Shown piece after piece: positions 33,678-42,428 of a DNA stretch of 64,000 nucleotides; position 1 is the stretch's first letter; each line of letters begins with the position of its first letter. Position numbers and translations under genes: made by a program. The notes under the pieces were generated by a model, which was not told the origin of the DNA, did no database searches, and worked only from the letters and a program-made list of their open reading frames with translations. This stretch comes from CAYPNF01 sp964411985 (GTDB lineage: Bacteria > Verrucomicrobiota > Verrucomicrobiia > Limisphaerales > J093): the NCBI GenBank assembly GCA_964411985.1, contig CAYPNF010000008.1, positions 1 through 64,000 on the forward strand, read 5' to 3'.

Positions 33678-34715
33678 ATGAAACTCCTCATCGTCGGCGG
33701 AACGGGCAATATTAGTACCGCCATCACGCGGGCCCTGCAGGGAAAAGGCCTGGAATTGACTCTCTTCAACCACGATGCCGACCGCCCATCCTGGCTGGAT
33801 CCCAGCGTCCGGGTCTTGACTGGCAATCGCAAGGACTTTGCGTCGCTCGAGCAGCGAGTGGCCGAGTGCGGCCCCTTTGACTGCGTGGTTGACATGCTCT
33901 GCTTCGATCCTGAGGACGCCGAAAGCGATGTGCGTGCCTTCCGGGGCCGGACGCGTCAGCTCGTTCTGTGTAGCACCGTCGATGTCTATGGCAAAACCCC
34001 GGCCTCGTACCCCGTGCGGGAAGATTCTCCATTGGGGGCAAGGCCCTCGTTCCCCTATGGCTACAAGAAGATGCGGTGCGAGGAGATCCTTTGGGCTGCT
34101 CATCAGCGGGGCGACTTCGCGCTGACCGTCCTGCGCCCCACGTTTACCTATAACGAAACCTGGAGTCCGGGCATTCACGCCTTCGGAGGGCAGAGTTATC
34201 ATCTGGACCGCCTTCTGAAGGGGAAACCCATCATTCTGCACGGAGACGGTACCTCTATCTGGGTCGCCACCTATCGCGACGACACCGCCGGCGCTTTTGT
34301 TGGCGCGATCGGGAACGAAAAGGCTTTGGGCCAGGCGTATAATGTAACGGGTGAGGAATGGATGACCCATCATCATATCTGGTGCACCATCGCCCGCATC
34401 CTGGATGCACCGCCGCCGGACTTTGTTTACATACCCACTGACTTGCTCGGGCGCTTGGCCCCGAAAGAGGCGGAATGGTGTGTGGAGAATTTTCAGTACA
34501 GCAACCTCTTCGACAATACAAAAGCGAAGCGCGACTTGGGATTCGTGTACCGGGTCAAGTTCGAAGATGGCGCCCGCAAGTGTATTCAATGGCTGCGCGC
34601 GAACAACCGCATTGAGGATTGTGCGAAGTATCCGTTCTACGATCGGATCGTAGAACTTTGGCGAGGCCAGGAGCGCTGGATGGTGGAAGCGATGCAGGCA
34701 GGCGACCGATTATGA
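33678..34715 (+). CDS. Extended-SDR NAD(P)-dependent epimerase/dehydratase
   Basis: The 345-residue cytoplasmic protein begins with the Rossmann motif MKLLIVGGTGNISTAI and contains a YxxxK catalytic pair within YGYKKMRCEE, with the serine region VLCSTVDVYG before it. Later features (WVATYRDDTAGAFVGA, YNVTGEEWMTHH) match NAD-dependent epimerase/dehydratase family members that act on sugars or nucleotide sugars. It follows the beta-helix gene by 11 bases and overlaps the MFS gene by 4 bases (ATGA). A role in converting a pectin-derived sugar or sugar lactone is plausible, but no substrate can be read from the sequence. Confidence 0.82.
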   Translation: MKLLIVGGTGNISTAITRALQGKGLELTLFNHDADRPSWLDPSVRVLTGNRKDFASLEQRVAECGPFDCVVDMLCFDPEDAESDVRAFRGRTRQLVLCSTVDVYGKTPASYPVREDSPLGARPSFPYGYKKMRCEEILWAAHQRGDFALTVLRPTFTYNETWSPGIHAFGGQSYHLDRLLKGKPIILHGDGTSIWVATYRDDTAGAFVGAIGNEKALGQAYNVTGEEWMTHHHIWCTIARILDAPPPDFVYIPTDLLGRLAPKEAEWCVENFQYSNLFDNTKAKRDLGFVYRVKFEDGARKCIQWLRANNRIEDCAKYPFYDRIVELWRGQERWMVEAMQAGDRL

Positions 34716-35932
34716 GTGTTTCACCTTCCTCCCCAAAGGTGCTTCTTCGCACCGTCTATTTCATCTATTTTTTCTGTGGCCTCACCCTTTGCCTTGAGGG
34801 GGCTTTCAACCCCGAATTCAAAGACCACTTTCAGCTTGGGTACCAGCAGCAGATGTACACCATGCTGACCAAGAACCTGCCATTTGTGCTCGCGCTGGTG
34901 ATTGGATTGTTCGTTACGCGGATCGGGTATAAGAACTGCCTGAGCGTGGGGCTGTTTCTCTTCGCGGTCGGTACTCTGTTGCTGGTGCCTGGCTTGGAAC
35001 GAGGAAGTTACGCTTTGGTTCTGGTCGGTTTTTTTATCATCGGCCTCGGTTTCAACTTCCAGTTGGTGGCGGGCAATCCATTGCTTTCCCACCTGGGACC
35101 GGCCGAAGGTAGTTCCAGCCGTCTGAACCTGGGTAACGCTCTTGGTGCGATCGCCCAGATTCTCGGGCCTTTGGTCCTCGCCATTCTGATCCCCGCAACG
35201 GTTACGTCTGTTCAGGCCAAGCTGCCCTATATGAAAGGCTTGTTCACGATCACTGGCTTTCTGCTTCTGGGAGTTGCGGTGATGACTCTTTTGATCCGTG
35301 AGGCCGGAATCTCACCAGGACAGGCGTCTACAGCTTCGTTCGAGCGGACCTCGGCTTCGCCTTGGGCGGTTTGGCTTCGCCCCAAAGTCCTTCTTGGATT
35401 TGTGACCATCTTCCTGGTCCTGGGAGCCGAAGCGGGCCTGTTTGGTCTGTTTCGCAACTACCTCGAGGACCCGGCGATCGCCGGGCTGACTTCGCGTCAG
35501 TCGCAGCAGCTGTTTACGGTGTACTTTGCGGTGTTCGCCCTTGGGCGCCTGGTTGGAGCAGCCGTCCAGAAGATCGTCAAGCCTGCCTATACGCTTGCCG
35601 TGAATGCGGTGGTCGCGGCGCTTCTGCTCCTGGTAATTGTCTCGGCAAAAGGACCCCTCGCGATCGTTGCGGTGGTTGCCATCGGTTTCTTCGTTTCCAT
35701 CTTCTTTCCTACCCTCTACTCCTTAGCCATCGAAGGCATGGGAGATCAGACGCCGCAAGTATCTGGCCTGCTTACGATGGGCTTCCTGGGATGTGCGCTT
35801 CTGCCGGTGCTCCAAGGCCGGTTGGCGGACCAGTTTGGCTTGCAGAGATCGTATCTGATGTGGCTGATCCCGTACCTCTGCGCCCTCCTCTATGCTTTGA
35901 ACACTCACCGATTCGCCAAATGCAACTCTTGA
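34712..35932 (+). CDS. MFS transporter, FucP/GluP-like sugar permease
   Basis: The 406-residue protein has about 12 hydrophobic segments (for example VYFIYFFCGLTLCLEG, LPFVLALVIGLFVTRIG, LVLVGFFIIGLGFNFQLVAGNPLL and VVAIGFFVSIFFPTLYSLAIEG). The FFPT..SLAIEG segment near the C-terminus resembles the FucP/GluP branch of the major facilitator superfamily, which imports L-fucose, glucose or galactose with protons. The start at 34712 overlaps the SDR stop as ATGA, and its stop overlaps the apiosidase start by 13 bases. It would bring a monosaccharide, or possibly a small apioside, into the cell. It is separate from the ABC importer further downstream, so the locus has two uptake routes. Confidence 0.8.
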   Translation: MSVSPSSPKVLLRTVYFIYFFCGLTLCLEGAFNPEFKDHFQLGYQQQMYTMLTKNLPFVLALVIGLFVTRIGYKNCLSVGLFLFAVGTLLLVPGLERGSYALVLVGFFIIGLGFNFQLVAGNPLLSHLGPAEGSSSRLNLGNALGAIAQILGPLVLAILIPATVTSVQAKLPYMKGLFTITGFLLLGVAVMTLLIREAGISPGQASTASFERTSASPWAVWLRPKVLLGFVTIFLVLGAEAGLFGLFRNYLEDPAIAGLTSRQSQQLFTVYFAVFALGRLVGAAVQKIVKPAYTLAVNAVVAALLLLVIVSAKGPLAIVAVVAIGFFVSIFFPTLYSLAIEGMGDQTPQVSGLLTMGFLGCALLPVLQGRLADQFGLQRSYLMWLIPYLCALLYALNTHRFAKCNS

Positions 35933-37263
35933 AGGTCTCAGCGAATCGTCGTTTTCTCGTCTTTGAGGACGGGCGCCCCTTTTTCTGGCTTGGGGATACC
36001 GCCTGGGAACTGTTTCATCGTTTGCGGGAAGACGAGGTGGAGAGGTACCTGGAGAACCGCCGCCAGAAGGGCTTCACACTCATTCAGGCCGTGGTTTTGG
36101 CCGAGTTCGACGGACTCAACACGCCTGATGCCTACGGTCAGCGGCCTCTCATCGACAACGATCCGCTCCAGCCGAATGAAGCCTACTTCCGTTGGGTGGA
36201 TCACGTCCTGGATCTTGCGGCGCGCAAAGGCTTGTTTGTAGGTCTCTTGCCCACTTGGGGGGACAAGGTGGAACTTTTGGCCCATGGCAAAGGGCCTGTG
36301 ATATTCACTAAGGAGAACGCCCGGCTTTATGGCGAGTGGATGGGGCGTCGTTACCGGAGCTTTGCGAACGTGGTCTGGATCAACGGGGGCGATCGCAGCG
36401 GGGGCGGAGCCAACCACCTCATCTGGCATGCGCTGGCCGAAGGGATCAAGAGAGAGGATCCACACCATCTCATGACCTTTCATCCCTTGGGCGGTGGTGG
36501 CGGGCATAGTTCGTCGGAGTGGTTTCACGACGCCGATTGGCTGGACTTCAACCTGGCCCAGTCCGGCCATGAGCGCAAAGACCTGCCGAACTACGACATC
36601 ATCACGCGGGACTACGAGAGACTGCCCGTGAAACCGTGTCTTGATGGCGAACCTCGTTACGAAGACCACGCGGTGAACTGGAAACCTGCTGAACTGGGGT
36701 ATTTCGACGACTATGATGTGCGGCAGGCAGCCTATTGGTCCGTCTTCGCGGGAGCTTTTGGACACACTTATGGTTGCCATCCCATTTGGCAGATGTGCGG
36801 GGAAAGACACGAACCCATCGCTTTCGCCCGGCGCAGTTGGCAGGAAGCGCTGGATCTCCCGGGAGCCAGCCAGATGGGATTCTTGCGGCGGTTGATGGAA
36901 TCTAGACCCATGCTCGATCGCATACCTGACCAGGCTCTTCTTGTGGATCCACGAGAAGGAGGTGAGGCTGTTCGGGGCACTCGTGGGAATGGGTACGTTT
37001 TTGTGTATCTGGCGAGAGGCGGAACCGTGAAAGTGGTTTTGGACCACTTTCAGTGTGCGCAGGTCCGTGCCTGGTGGTTCGATCCACGCAACGGATCGGC
37101 GACCGACCTTGGGATCTGTCCGAAGGCATCCTACCTGGAGTTTTGCGCCCCTGGTAGGGGACGCCAGCAGGACTGGGTGCTGGTGCTGGATGATGCGGCC
37201 TGCGGGCATCCGATTCCAGGGACCCCTATTCACTCCGAAGACAGGAAATTGTCCTCCGAATGA
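35920..37263 (+). CDS. DUF4038 / GH140-type apiosidase-like hydrolase, no signal peptide
   Basis: The 447-residue protein shows the apiosidase-like (DUF4038) TIM barrel: FEDGRPFFWLGDTAWELFHRL, GFTLIQAVVLAEFDGLN, LLPTWGDK and VVWINGGDRS, with LDGEPRYEDH as the likely catalytic glutamate segment. The C-terminal 90 residues are a small beta-sandwich of the putative collagen-binding type often fused to DUF4038 (GYVFVYLARGGTVKVVL, AWWFDPRNG). GH140 enzymes release D-apiose from rhamnogalacturonan II. There is no signal peptide: the mature-like sequence starts at MQLLKVSANRRF, so the enzyme probably works in the cytoplasm on imported material. It overlaps the MFS gene and is followed by the D-apiose oxidation genes, which strongly supports an apiose context. 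Confidence 0.8.
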   Translation: MQLLKVSANRRFLVFEDGRPFFWLGDTAWELFHRLREDEVERYLENRRQKGFTLIQAVVLAEFDGLNTPDAYGQRPLIDNDPLQPNEAYFRWVDHVLDLAARKGLFVGLLPTWGDKVELLAHGKGPVIFTKENARLYGEWMGRRYRSFANVVWINGGDRSGGGANHLIWHALAEGIKREDPHHLMTFHPLGGGGGHSSSEWFHDADWLDFNLAQSGHERKDLPNYDIITRDYERLPVKPCLDGEPRYEDHAVNWKPAELGYFDDYDVRQAAYWSVFAGAFGHTYGCHPIWQMCGERHEPIAFARRSWQEALDLPGASQMGFLRRLMESRPMLDRIPDQALLVDPREGGEAVRGTRGNGYVFVYLARGGTVKVVLDHFQCAQVRAWWFDPRNGSATDLGICPKASYLEFCAPGRGRQQDWVLVLDDAACGHPIPGTPIHSEDRKLSSE

Positions 37264-37337
37264 AATCTACCCAGCCAACCTCAGCCACAAGCGAAACGCC
37301 CCTACTGACGGGACGCAAATGCCTGATCCCCAGCATC

Positions 37338-37361
37338 CGGACGGGGTCAACCCCGTCTGGA
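37338..37361 (+). terminator. Hairpin between the apiosidase and the Gfo/Idh/MocA gene
   Basis: A 10-bp stem (CCGGACGGGG and CCCCGTCTGG, one G-U pair) closes a 4-base loop. No T-tract follows, so it may be a weak terminator or an mRNA-processing or stabilising structure separating two parts of the cluster. The 230-base gap contains no gene. Confidence 0.4.
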
Positions 37362-37492
37362 CGAGATTTGCTGCGAGGCGGTTTTGTACTAAGAATTGAC
37401 AGAACTTTTCTAGTAGGCCACGGCGCGCAGAGGTACATTCAAAGCGTTCTTCGGCATTGAACTGAATTCTGGACACGAATTGACATGCTTTT

Positions 37493-38518
37493 ATGGCAGC
37501 TCTGCGTTTTGCCATCCTCGGAACGGGCTTCTGGGCGCGATACCAACTCGCTGCCTGGCGGGAATTGCAGGGGGTTCAGTGTGTGGCACTGTACAACCGT
37601 ACCGTCACCAAGGCCGAGTCCTTGGCCCAGGAATTCGGTATTCCCAGGGTCTACGGTGACCCGGAGGAATTGATCGTTCACGAGAAGCCGGACTTTCTGG
37701 ACATCGTTACGGACGTGGGTACCCACGCTCGATTTGTCCGGCTAGCGGCGGCTCATCGCATTCCGGTCATTTGTCAGAAACCGATGGCGACCACGCTAGC
37801 GGAAGCGGAGGAGATGCTGCTGACTTGCCGGACGGCAGGGGTTCCGCTGTTCGTCCACGAAAACTGGCGTTGGCAGTCACCTCTGCGGGCCTTGAAGCGT
37901 GTTCTCGACGAAGACCGCCTTGGACGGGTCTTTCGCGCGCGTGTCACCTACTCCAACAGCTTTCCGGTCTTTGACAACCAACCGTTTCTCAAGGAGCTGG
38001 AGCAGTTCATTCTGACTGATATCGGCACGCACATTCTCGACACTGCCCGGATGCTATTTGGGGAGGCGCGTTCTCTCTTTTGCCGCACCACCCGGGTACG
38101 TGGAGACATCAAAGGGGAAGATGTGGCCACTGTCATGCTTGGAATGGAGTCAGGGGCAACGGTGACCTGTGAGATGAGCTACGCCAGTCGCGTCGAGCAC
38201 GATCGGTTCCCGGAGACGTATGTGCACGTCGAAGGTGAAAGAGGGGCGGCCGAGTTGGGCCCCGATTACTGGCTTCGCGTGACCACGGAGGAAGGCACTC
38301 TGTCGAGGCGGTTTCCGCCGCCTTTTTACGCATGGGCGGATCCTCGCTATGCCTTGGCACAGGTGGCAGGCGTAGAGTGCAACCGAAACCTTCTCGGAGC
38401 GCTGCGTGGTCTCTCCAAGGCGGAAACCACGGGTGACGACAATTTCAGAACTCTACAGCTCGTTTTTGGATCCTACGACTCTGCCAGAACGGGGCAGGCC
38501 CTGCGGGTTGGCTCCTGA
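37493..38518 (+). CDS. Gfo/Idh/MocA-family oxidoreductase, candidate D-apiose dehydrogenase (ApsD)
   Basis: The 341-residue protein has the Rossmann entry FAILGTGFWARYQLAAW and the family motif VICQKPMATTLAEAEEML with the catalytic lysine (EKP variant QKP); the C-terminal alpha/beta domain contains FVHENWRWQSPL and ILTDIGTHILDTARMLFG. Gfo/Idh/MocA enzymes oxidise or reduce sugars with NAD(P). In described D-apiose pathways the first step, D-apiose to apionolactone, is done by ApsD, a member of this family. The neighbours on both sides (apiosidase, ApnO-like, ApnL-like, sugar ABC importer) make that the best hypothesis. It is 54 bases upstream of the ApnO-like gene. Family assignment is strong; the specific activity is inferred from context. 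Confidence 0.8.
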   Translation: MAALRFAILGTGFWARYQLAAWRELQGVQCVALYNRTVTKAESLAQEFGIPRVYGDPEELIVHEKPDFLDIVTDVGTHARFVRLAAAHRIPVICQKPMATTLAEAEEMLLTCRTAGVPLFVHENWRWQSPLRALKRVLDEDRLGRVFRARVTYSNSFPVFDNQPFLKELEQFILTDIGTHILDTARMLFGEARSLFCRTTRVRGDIKGEDVATVMLGMESGATVTCEMSYASRVEHDRFPETYVHVEGERGAAELGPDYWLRVTTEEGTLSRRFPPPFYAWADPRYALAQVAGVECNRNLLGALRGLSKAETTGDDNFRTLQLVFGSYDSARTGQALRVGS

Positions 38519-38572
38519 TAAACGAGGGATATCCAGCGACGAACCGCAAACACTAAAAGGAAACCAGGAACA

Positions 38573-39430
38573 ATGACCACGATTTCGGTCCTTGGAGCAG
38601 GCGGCAAAATGGGTTGCCGCATTCTTGACCATCTGCAGCGGAACCCGACCTACCGCTTGCTTTGTGTGGAGGTCAGTGAGTCGGGGGTGGCAAAACTGGC
38701 CGAGAGAGGCCTTGCTCCGACCCCTATGCGGGAGGCCCTGGAGCAGGCGGAGGTTGCCATCCTGGCTTTGCCTGACCGTTTGCTGGGCCGGGTTGCCCGT
38801 GAGGCTGTGCCTCAACTCAGGCCAGGTACCCTCGTCATCACCCTGGACCCGGCTGCGGCTCATGCCGGAGAGTTTCCGGTCCGTTCCGATGTTAGTTACT
38901 TTGTCACCCATCCCTGTCACCCCTCCGTCTTCGAGTATGAGGAAGACCCGGAAGCTCGGGCTGATTTCTTTGGAGGCACGAAAGCGCGTCACCCAATCGT
39001 ATGTGCCCTTATGCAAGGGCCTGAAGAACATTACACTCTGGGCGAGAGACTGGCTCGCGAGTTCTTCGCGCCGGTGACACGATCGCATCGGATCACAGTG
39101 GAGCAGATGGCCATGCTCGAGCCAGCCATGGCCGAGACGGTCGGCATTGCCTTGATCGCGACTCTGCGTGAGGCCTTGGAGGAGGTTGTGCGTCGCGGCG
39201 TGCCTCGTGCTGCTGCCGAGGATTTTCTTTATGGGCACATCAAAGTCCCATTAGGGATCGCCTTCGGCCGCGTGGATTTTCCCTTTTCCGACGGCGCCAA
39301 GCTCATCGCGGAGTATGGTCGGCAGCGTGTGCTCCAAGCAGATTGGAAAAAGGTGTTCGAGCCGGAGAGCGTCCGGGAACAGGTCAAAGTCATCGTTTCG
39401 GGTCAGCTGCCGCCTTTGCCCCAAGCCTAG
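38573..39430 (+). CDS. PGDH_C-type dehydrogenase, candidate D-apionate oxidoisomerase (ApnO)
   Basis: The 285-residue protein has an N-terminal Rossmann fold (MTTISVLGAGGKMGCRILDHL, AILALPDRLLGRV) and a helical C-terminal domain (EPAMAETVGIALIATLREALEE, FLYGHIKVPLGIAFG). The same organisation, labelled phosphogluconate dehydrogenase C-terminal domain, occurs in D-apionate oxidoisomerase ApnO, which oxidises D-apionate and moves a hydroxymethyl group to give 3-oxo-isoapionate. The segment YFVTHPCHPSVF probably lines the active site. It sits between the ApsD candidate and a TIM-barrel protein, and the next gene follows after 3 bases, so they form one transcription unit. Family assignment rests on recognition of the pattern; the pathway role on context. 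Confidence 0.75.
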   Translation: MTTISVLGAGGKMGCRILDHLQRNPTYRLLCVEVSESGVAKLAERGLAPTPMREALEQAEVAILALPDRLLGRVAREAVPQLRPGTLVITLDPAAAHAGEFPVRSDVSYFVTHPCHPSVFEYEEDPEARADFFGGTKARHPIVCALMQGPEEHYTLGERLAREFFAPVTRSHRITVEQMAMLEPAMAETVGIALIATLREALEEVVRRGVPRAAAEDFLYGHIKVPLGIAFGRVDFPFSDGAKLIAEYGRQRVLQADWKKVFEPESVREQVKVIVSGQLPPLPQA

Positions 39431-39433
39431 GCT

Positions 39434-40246
39434 ATGCAACTCGGAATCGGAACCTACACCTATACGTGGGCGATTGGCGTGCCTGGATCGCTGCCGGCCC
39501 AGCGGATGGGCGGTTTGGAGCTGCTCGACGAAGCAGCTCGGCTGGGGGTGGGCTTGGTGCAGGTGTGTGAGAACCTTCCCTTGCTGCGATGGAGCGGTTC
39601 GGATTTAGAAGCCTTTCAACAGCGTGCACAGCTTTTGGGTCTGGCGATTGAACTTGGTACCCGAGGTTTGGATCCCGAGAATCTTCAGGCAAATCTGCAT
39701 CTTGCCCGCCGGTTTGGCTGCCGTTTCCTGCGCTTGGTGATCGATAGCCCCGGGGATGAGCCCACGGCCGGCGAAGCCGTCGAGCGGCTGGGACGGTTTT
39801 TGCCTGATTTCGAGGCAGCAGGCGTGCGCCTGGCCATTGAGAACCACGATCGCTTTCCGAGTGCCACCTTGGCGTGGATGGTGGAACAACTCGGTCCAGA
39901 ACGCGTCGGTATTTGCCTCGATACAGTCAATTCCCTTGGCTGCCTGGAGGGACCGGAAGTCGTGGTTCGGAACCTCGCTCGGTATGCTTTATGCCTGCAC
40001 ATCAAGGATTTCACGATCTGTCGGGTCGCGCACCAGATGGGGTTTGTGGTGGAGGGTTGTGCGGCAGGAACAGGGCGTCTGAATGTTCCGTGGTTGCTGG
40101 AGGCTCTGAAGTCGAGTCCTCATCCTTTCAACGCTGTTCTTGAAACCTGGACTCCGCGCGGCGATTCTCTGGAACAGACCCTTCGCCTTGAACGCACTTG
40201 GGCGGAAGAGGGTGTGCGGTACTTGCGCGGGTTGATCCCCGGCTAA
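39434..40246 (+). CDS. Xylose-isomerase-like TIM-barrel protein (sugar isomerase/epimerase superfamily), candidate OiaC
   Basis: The 270-residue protein has the AP-endonuclease-2/xylose-isomerase-like barrel with its usual metal ligands: RLAIENHDRF gives a glutamate, VGICLDTVNSLG an aspartate, LCLHIKDFT a histidine, and AVLETWTPRG a closing glutamate. The superfamily contains sugar isomerases, epimerases and some decarboxylases. Because the cluster encodes enzymes up to 3-oxo-isoapionate but no RuBisCO-like protein or kinase, this gene is a candidate 3-oxo-isoapionate decarboxylase (OiaC type) giving L-erythrulose. The alternative is an unrelated epimerase. It starts 3 bases after the ApnO-like gene. 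Confidence 0.75.
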   Translation: MQLGIGTYTYTWAIGVPGSLPAQRMGGLELLDEAARLGVGLVQVCENLPLLRWSGSDLEAFQQRAQLLGLAIELGTRGLDPENLQANLHLARRFGCRFLRLVIDSPGDEPTAGEAVERLGRFLPDFEAAGVRLAIENHDRFPSATLAWMVEQLGPERVGICLDTVNSLGCLEGPEVVVRNLARYALCLHIKDFTICRVAHQMGFVVEGCAAGTGRLNVPWLLEALKSSPHPFNAVLETWTPRGDSLEQTLRLERTWAEEGVRYLRGLIPG

Positions 40247-40299
40247 GCTCGCTTGGCCTTGCGCGGGTTGAATTGGAAAACTGCGGTATTTTGAGATTT

Positions 40300-41328
40300 A
40301 TGTCCAAAGCCATGATAGACCGAACGATGAGAGTGGTCAGGCGGCATGCTAGTTTGGCCGTGGCCGGTGCCATGCTTTTGACTGGATGCGACAAGCCGGA
40401 TGCCACTCCCGGAACGCAAGGCAGCACCAAGCAACTGACCGTGGGGGTCTCCTTCGAGACCCTGCAAACGGGCTTCTGGGTTGCTTCGCTGGACGCTTTC
40501 AAGGCGGAGTTGGCCAAGCGCGACTTCAAGATGATCCAGGCTATCGCCGACGGCGATGCGAATCGCCAGATCGAGCAAGTCAAGAACTTCATCACGCGGA
40601 GAGTGGATGGCATCGTGATGGTGCCCAAGGACGCCAAGGCCTGCCTACCCATCATCAAAGCCGCCAACGCGGCGAACATTCCCATCGTCTTGTTCAACCG
40701 TCCTCCAGACAAAAGCGATGCCAAGTCGGTTTCGGTGGTGGCCGACAATTTCGCCCTGACCAAGGAAACCGTGGCCTATATGATCAGCGAGGCCAAGAAG
40801 ACGGGCAAGAAACACAAAGCCATGGTCTTGATTGGCGACTTGGGTGACATCAATGCCATTGGACGTCGTGACGGTTTCGACGCAGCGGTCAAGGAAGCTC
40901 CCGATGTGATTGAAGTGGTGTCTCGCGTGCCAACCGAATGGAACCAGGAAAAGGCACAAGCCGGCGTGGTCAACGCTCTTCAGGCTAACCCGGACATCAG
41001 CTTCATTTTCTCTTCCTCCGATTTTCTCTTTCCCAGCATTGTCTCGGCACTCAAGTCTGCTGGCAAATATAAGAAGATCGGCGAGCCGGGGCACGTGATC
41101 CTGGGAGGGTTCGACGGAGATGCGACTGCCTACCAGATGCTCGTTGACCGTTACCTCGATGCGACGGGTGTTCAGGATGTCTACTTCGAGGTGGAAGCCT
41201 GCGTGAATGCGATCCTCGAGGCTCGAGCGAACAAGCCGGTACAGGAAACCATTAAGGATCCTGGCTTTGTGATTCATCAAGCAAACCTGAAAGAAAAGGC
41301 GCCCAGGATGTGGGGTGCGAAGAAGTAG
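40300..41328 (+). CDS. Sugar ABC transporter substrate-binding lipoprotein
   Basis: The 342-residue protein starts at the ATG at 40300 and has a lipoprotein signal with lipobox (LAVAGAMLLTGC, Cys at about residue 29). The mature part is a periplasmic binding protein of the RbsB type (Peripla_BP_4): LTVGVSFETLQTGFW, RVDGIVMVPKDAKACLPIIKAA, IPIVLFNRP, VLIGDLGDINAIGRRDGF and VILGGFDGDATAYQ. The IPIVLFNRPP and GGFDGD segments line the sugar pocket in this family. It is anchored to the cytoplasmic membrane and delivers a pentose-like sugar to the permeases encoded downstream. By context the ligand would be D-apiose, as for binding proteins in characterised apiose loci; this is inference. A 98-base gap separates it from the first permease gene. 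Confidence 0.88.
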   Translation: MSKAMIDRTMRVVRRHASLAVAGAMLLTGCDKPDATPGTQGSTKQLTVGVSFETLQTGFWVASLDAFKAELAKRDFKMIQAIADGDANRQIEQVKNFITRRVDGIVMVPKDAKACLPIIKAANAANIPIVLFNRPPDKSDAKSVSVVADNFALTKETVAYMISEAKKTGKKHKAMVLIGDLGDINAIGRRDGFDAAVKEAPDVIEVVSRVPTEWNQEKAQAGVVNALQANPDISFIFSSSDFLFPSIVSALKSAGKYKKIGEPGHVILGGFDGDATAYQMLVDRYLDATGVQDVYFEVEACVNAILEARANKPVQETIKDPGFVIHQANLKEKAPRMWGAKK

Positions 41329-41426
41329 GACGCTCTGGGGGCTGGTCCAACTCTCCTTCAGCGTTTTCCGGAGCCAGTTCTGGACGTACCTGAAGCACCG
41401 CACACCAGTAGGCAAGCACACTGAGA

Positions 41427-42428
41427 ATGACCACCGCTGCAATTCCGGATCGGCTTCCGCGGGACACGACGCCCCTCGGCCGCCTCCTGCAGTCCGAGTA
41501 CCTGGTGTTGTTCCTGAGCATCGCGTATTTCCTCGCACTATGGCCGTTCACTCCCGGTTTCGCCTCCCCTGAGAATCTGACAAACCTTCTCGCCACCCTC
41601 CTTCCGTTGTTCATCGTTGCGATGGGACAGACCGTAGTTCTGGTTACAGGCGGGATCGACTTGTCCGTGACCTCCATCATCGCGTTGGCAAGTGTGACGG
41701 GGGCGAGCGTTATGGGAGCCGATCGTGGTTGGCTGGGTGGGGCTCCTTGGGCGACGCCGGTGGGGATTCTGTTGATGGTAGTAGTGGGAGCCGGGGTAGG
41801 ATTACTCAACGGACTGGCGATAACCCGGTTCAAGATGCCACCCTTCATGGTCACGCTCACTTCCATGATGTTTTTCAGTGGGTTGGCGATCTGGCTGACG
41901 AAATCCAAGAACATCGGAAATTTGCCGCCACTGTTCAATTCGGTCGGGGGAAAGACCGGACTGGCCTTCCTGGTCACGATCCTTCTTGCCTGGGGAGCGC
42001 ACAGCATGCTCCATCGCTCGCTGTGGGGGCGCTGGCTCTATGCAGTAGGCCATAACTCTCGCGCATCCTTGATAGCCGGTGTCCCGGTCAGCGGCGTCAT
42101 CGTTTCTGCCTATGTAGTGAGTGGGATGTTCGCTGCGGTGGCGTCGGTGCTCTATACCGGACAGGCGGAGAGTGGTTCACCGGTATTGGCCCAGCGGCTG
42201 CTGCTGGATATTGTCGGTGCTACGGTCCTAGGGGGAACCAGTCTCTTCGGGGGACGAGGCAAAATCCTTTGGACGCTGTTTGGTGTGCTCTTCCTGAAGT
42301 TGATCGACAACAGTCTGAATCTCTTGGATCTCTCTTACTTCACCATCATGATGGTCAAGGGGCTAGTGATCCTCCTGGCGGCCTTGATGGATACCTTGCG
42401 GGTCCGGGGCGCTGCTGAGAACCGATGA
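41427..42428 (+). CDS. Sugar ABC transporter permease (RbsC family)
   Basis: The 333-residue integral membrane protein has about 9-10 hydrophobic segments and the RbsC/BPD_transp_2 signatures VLVTGGIDLSVTSIIALASV near the start and VGATVLGGTSLFGGRG in the last third; the GGIDLSV and GGTSLFGG stretches contact the ATPase and the substrate path in this family. It forms the pore together with the second permease at 43957. Its stop overlaps the ATPase gene start by 4 bases (ATGA). It has two related permeases in one cluster, so the membrane part is probably a heterodimer, as in several pentose importers. Confidence 0.9.
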   Translation: MTTAAIPDRLPRDTTPLGRLLQSEYLVLFLSIAYFLALWPFTPGFASPENLTNLLATLLPLFIVAMGQTVVLVTGGIDLSVTSIIALASVTGASVMGADRGWLGGAPWATPVGILLMVVVGAGVGLLNGLAITRFKMPPFMVTLTSMMFFSGLAIWLTKSKNIGNLPPLFNSVGGKTGLAFLVTILLAWGAHSMLHRSLWGRWLYAVGHNSRASLIAGVPVSGVIVSAYVVSGMFAAVASVLYTGQAESGSPVLAQRLLLDIVGATVLGGTSLFGGRGKILWTLFGVLFLKLIDNSLNLLDLSYFTIMMVKGLVILLAALMDTLRVRGAAENR

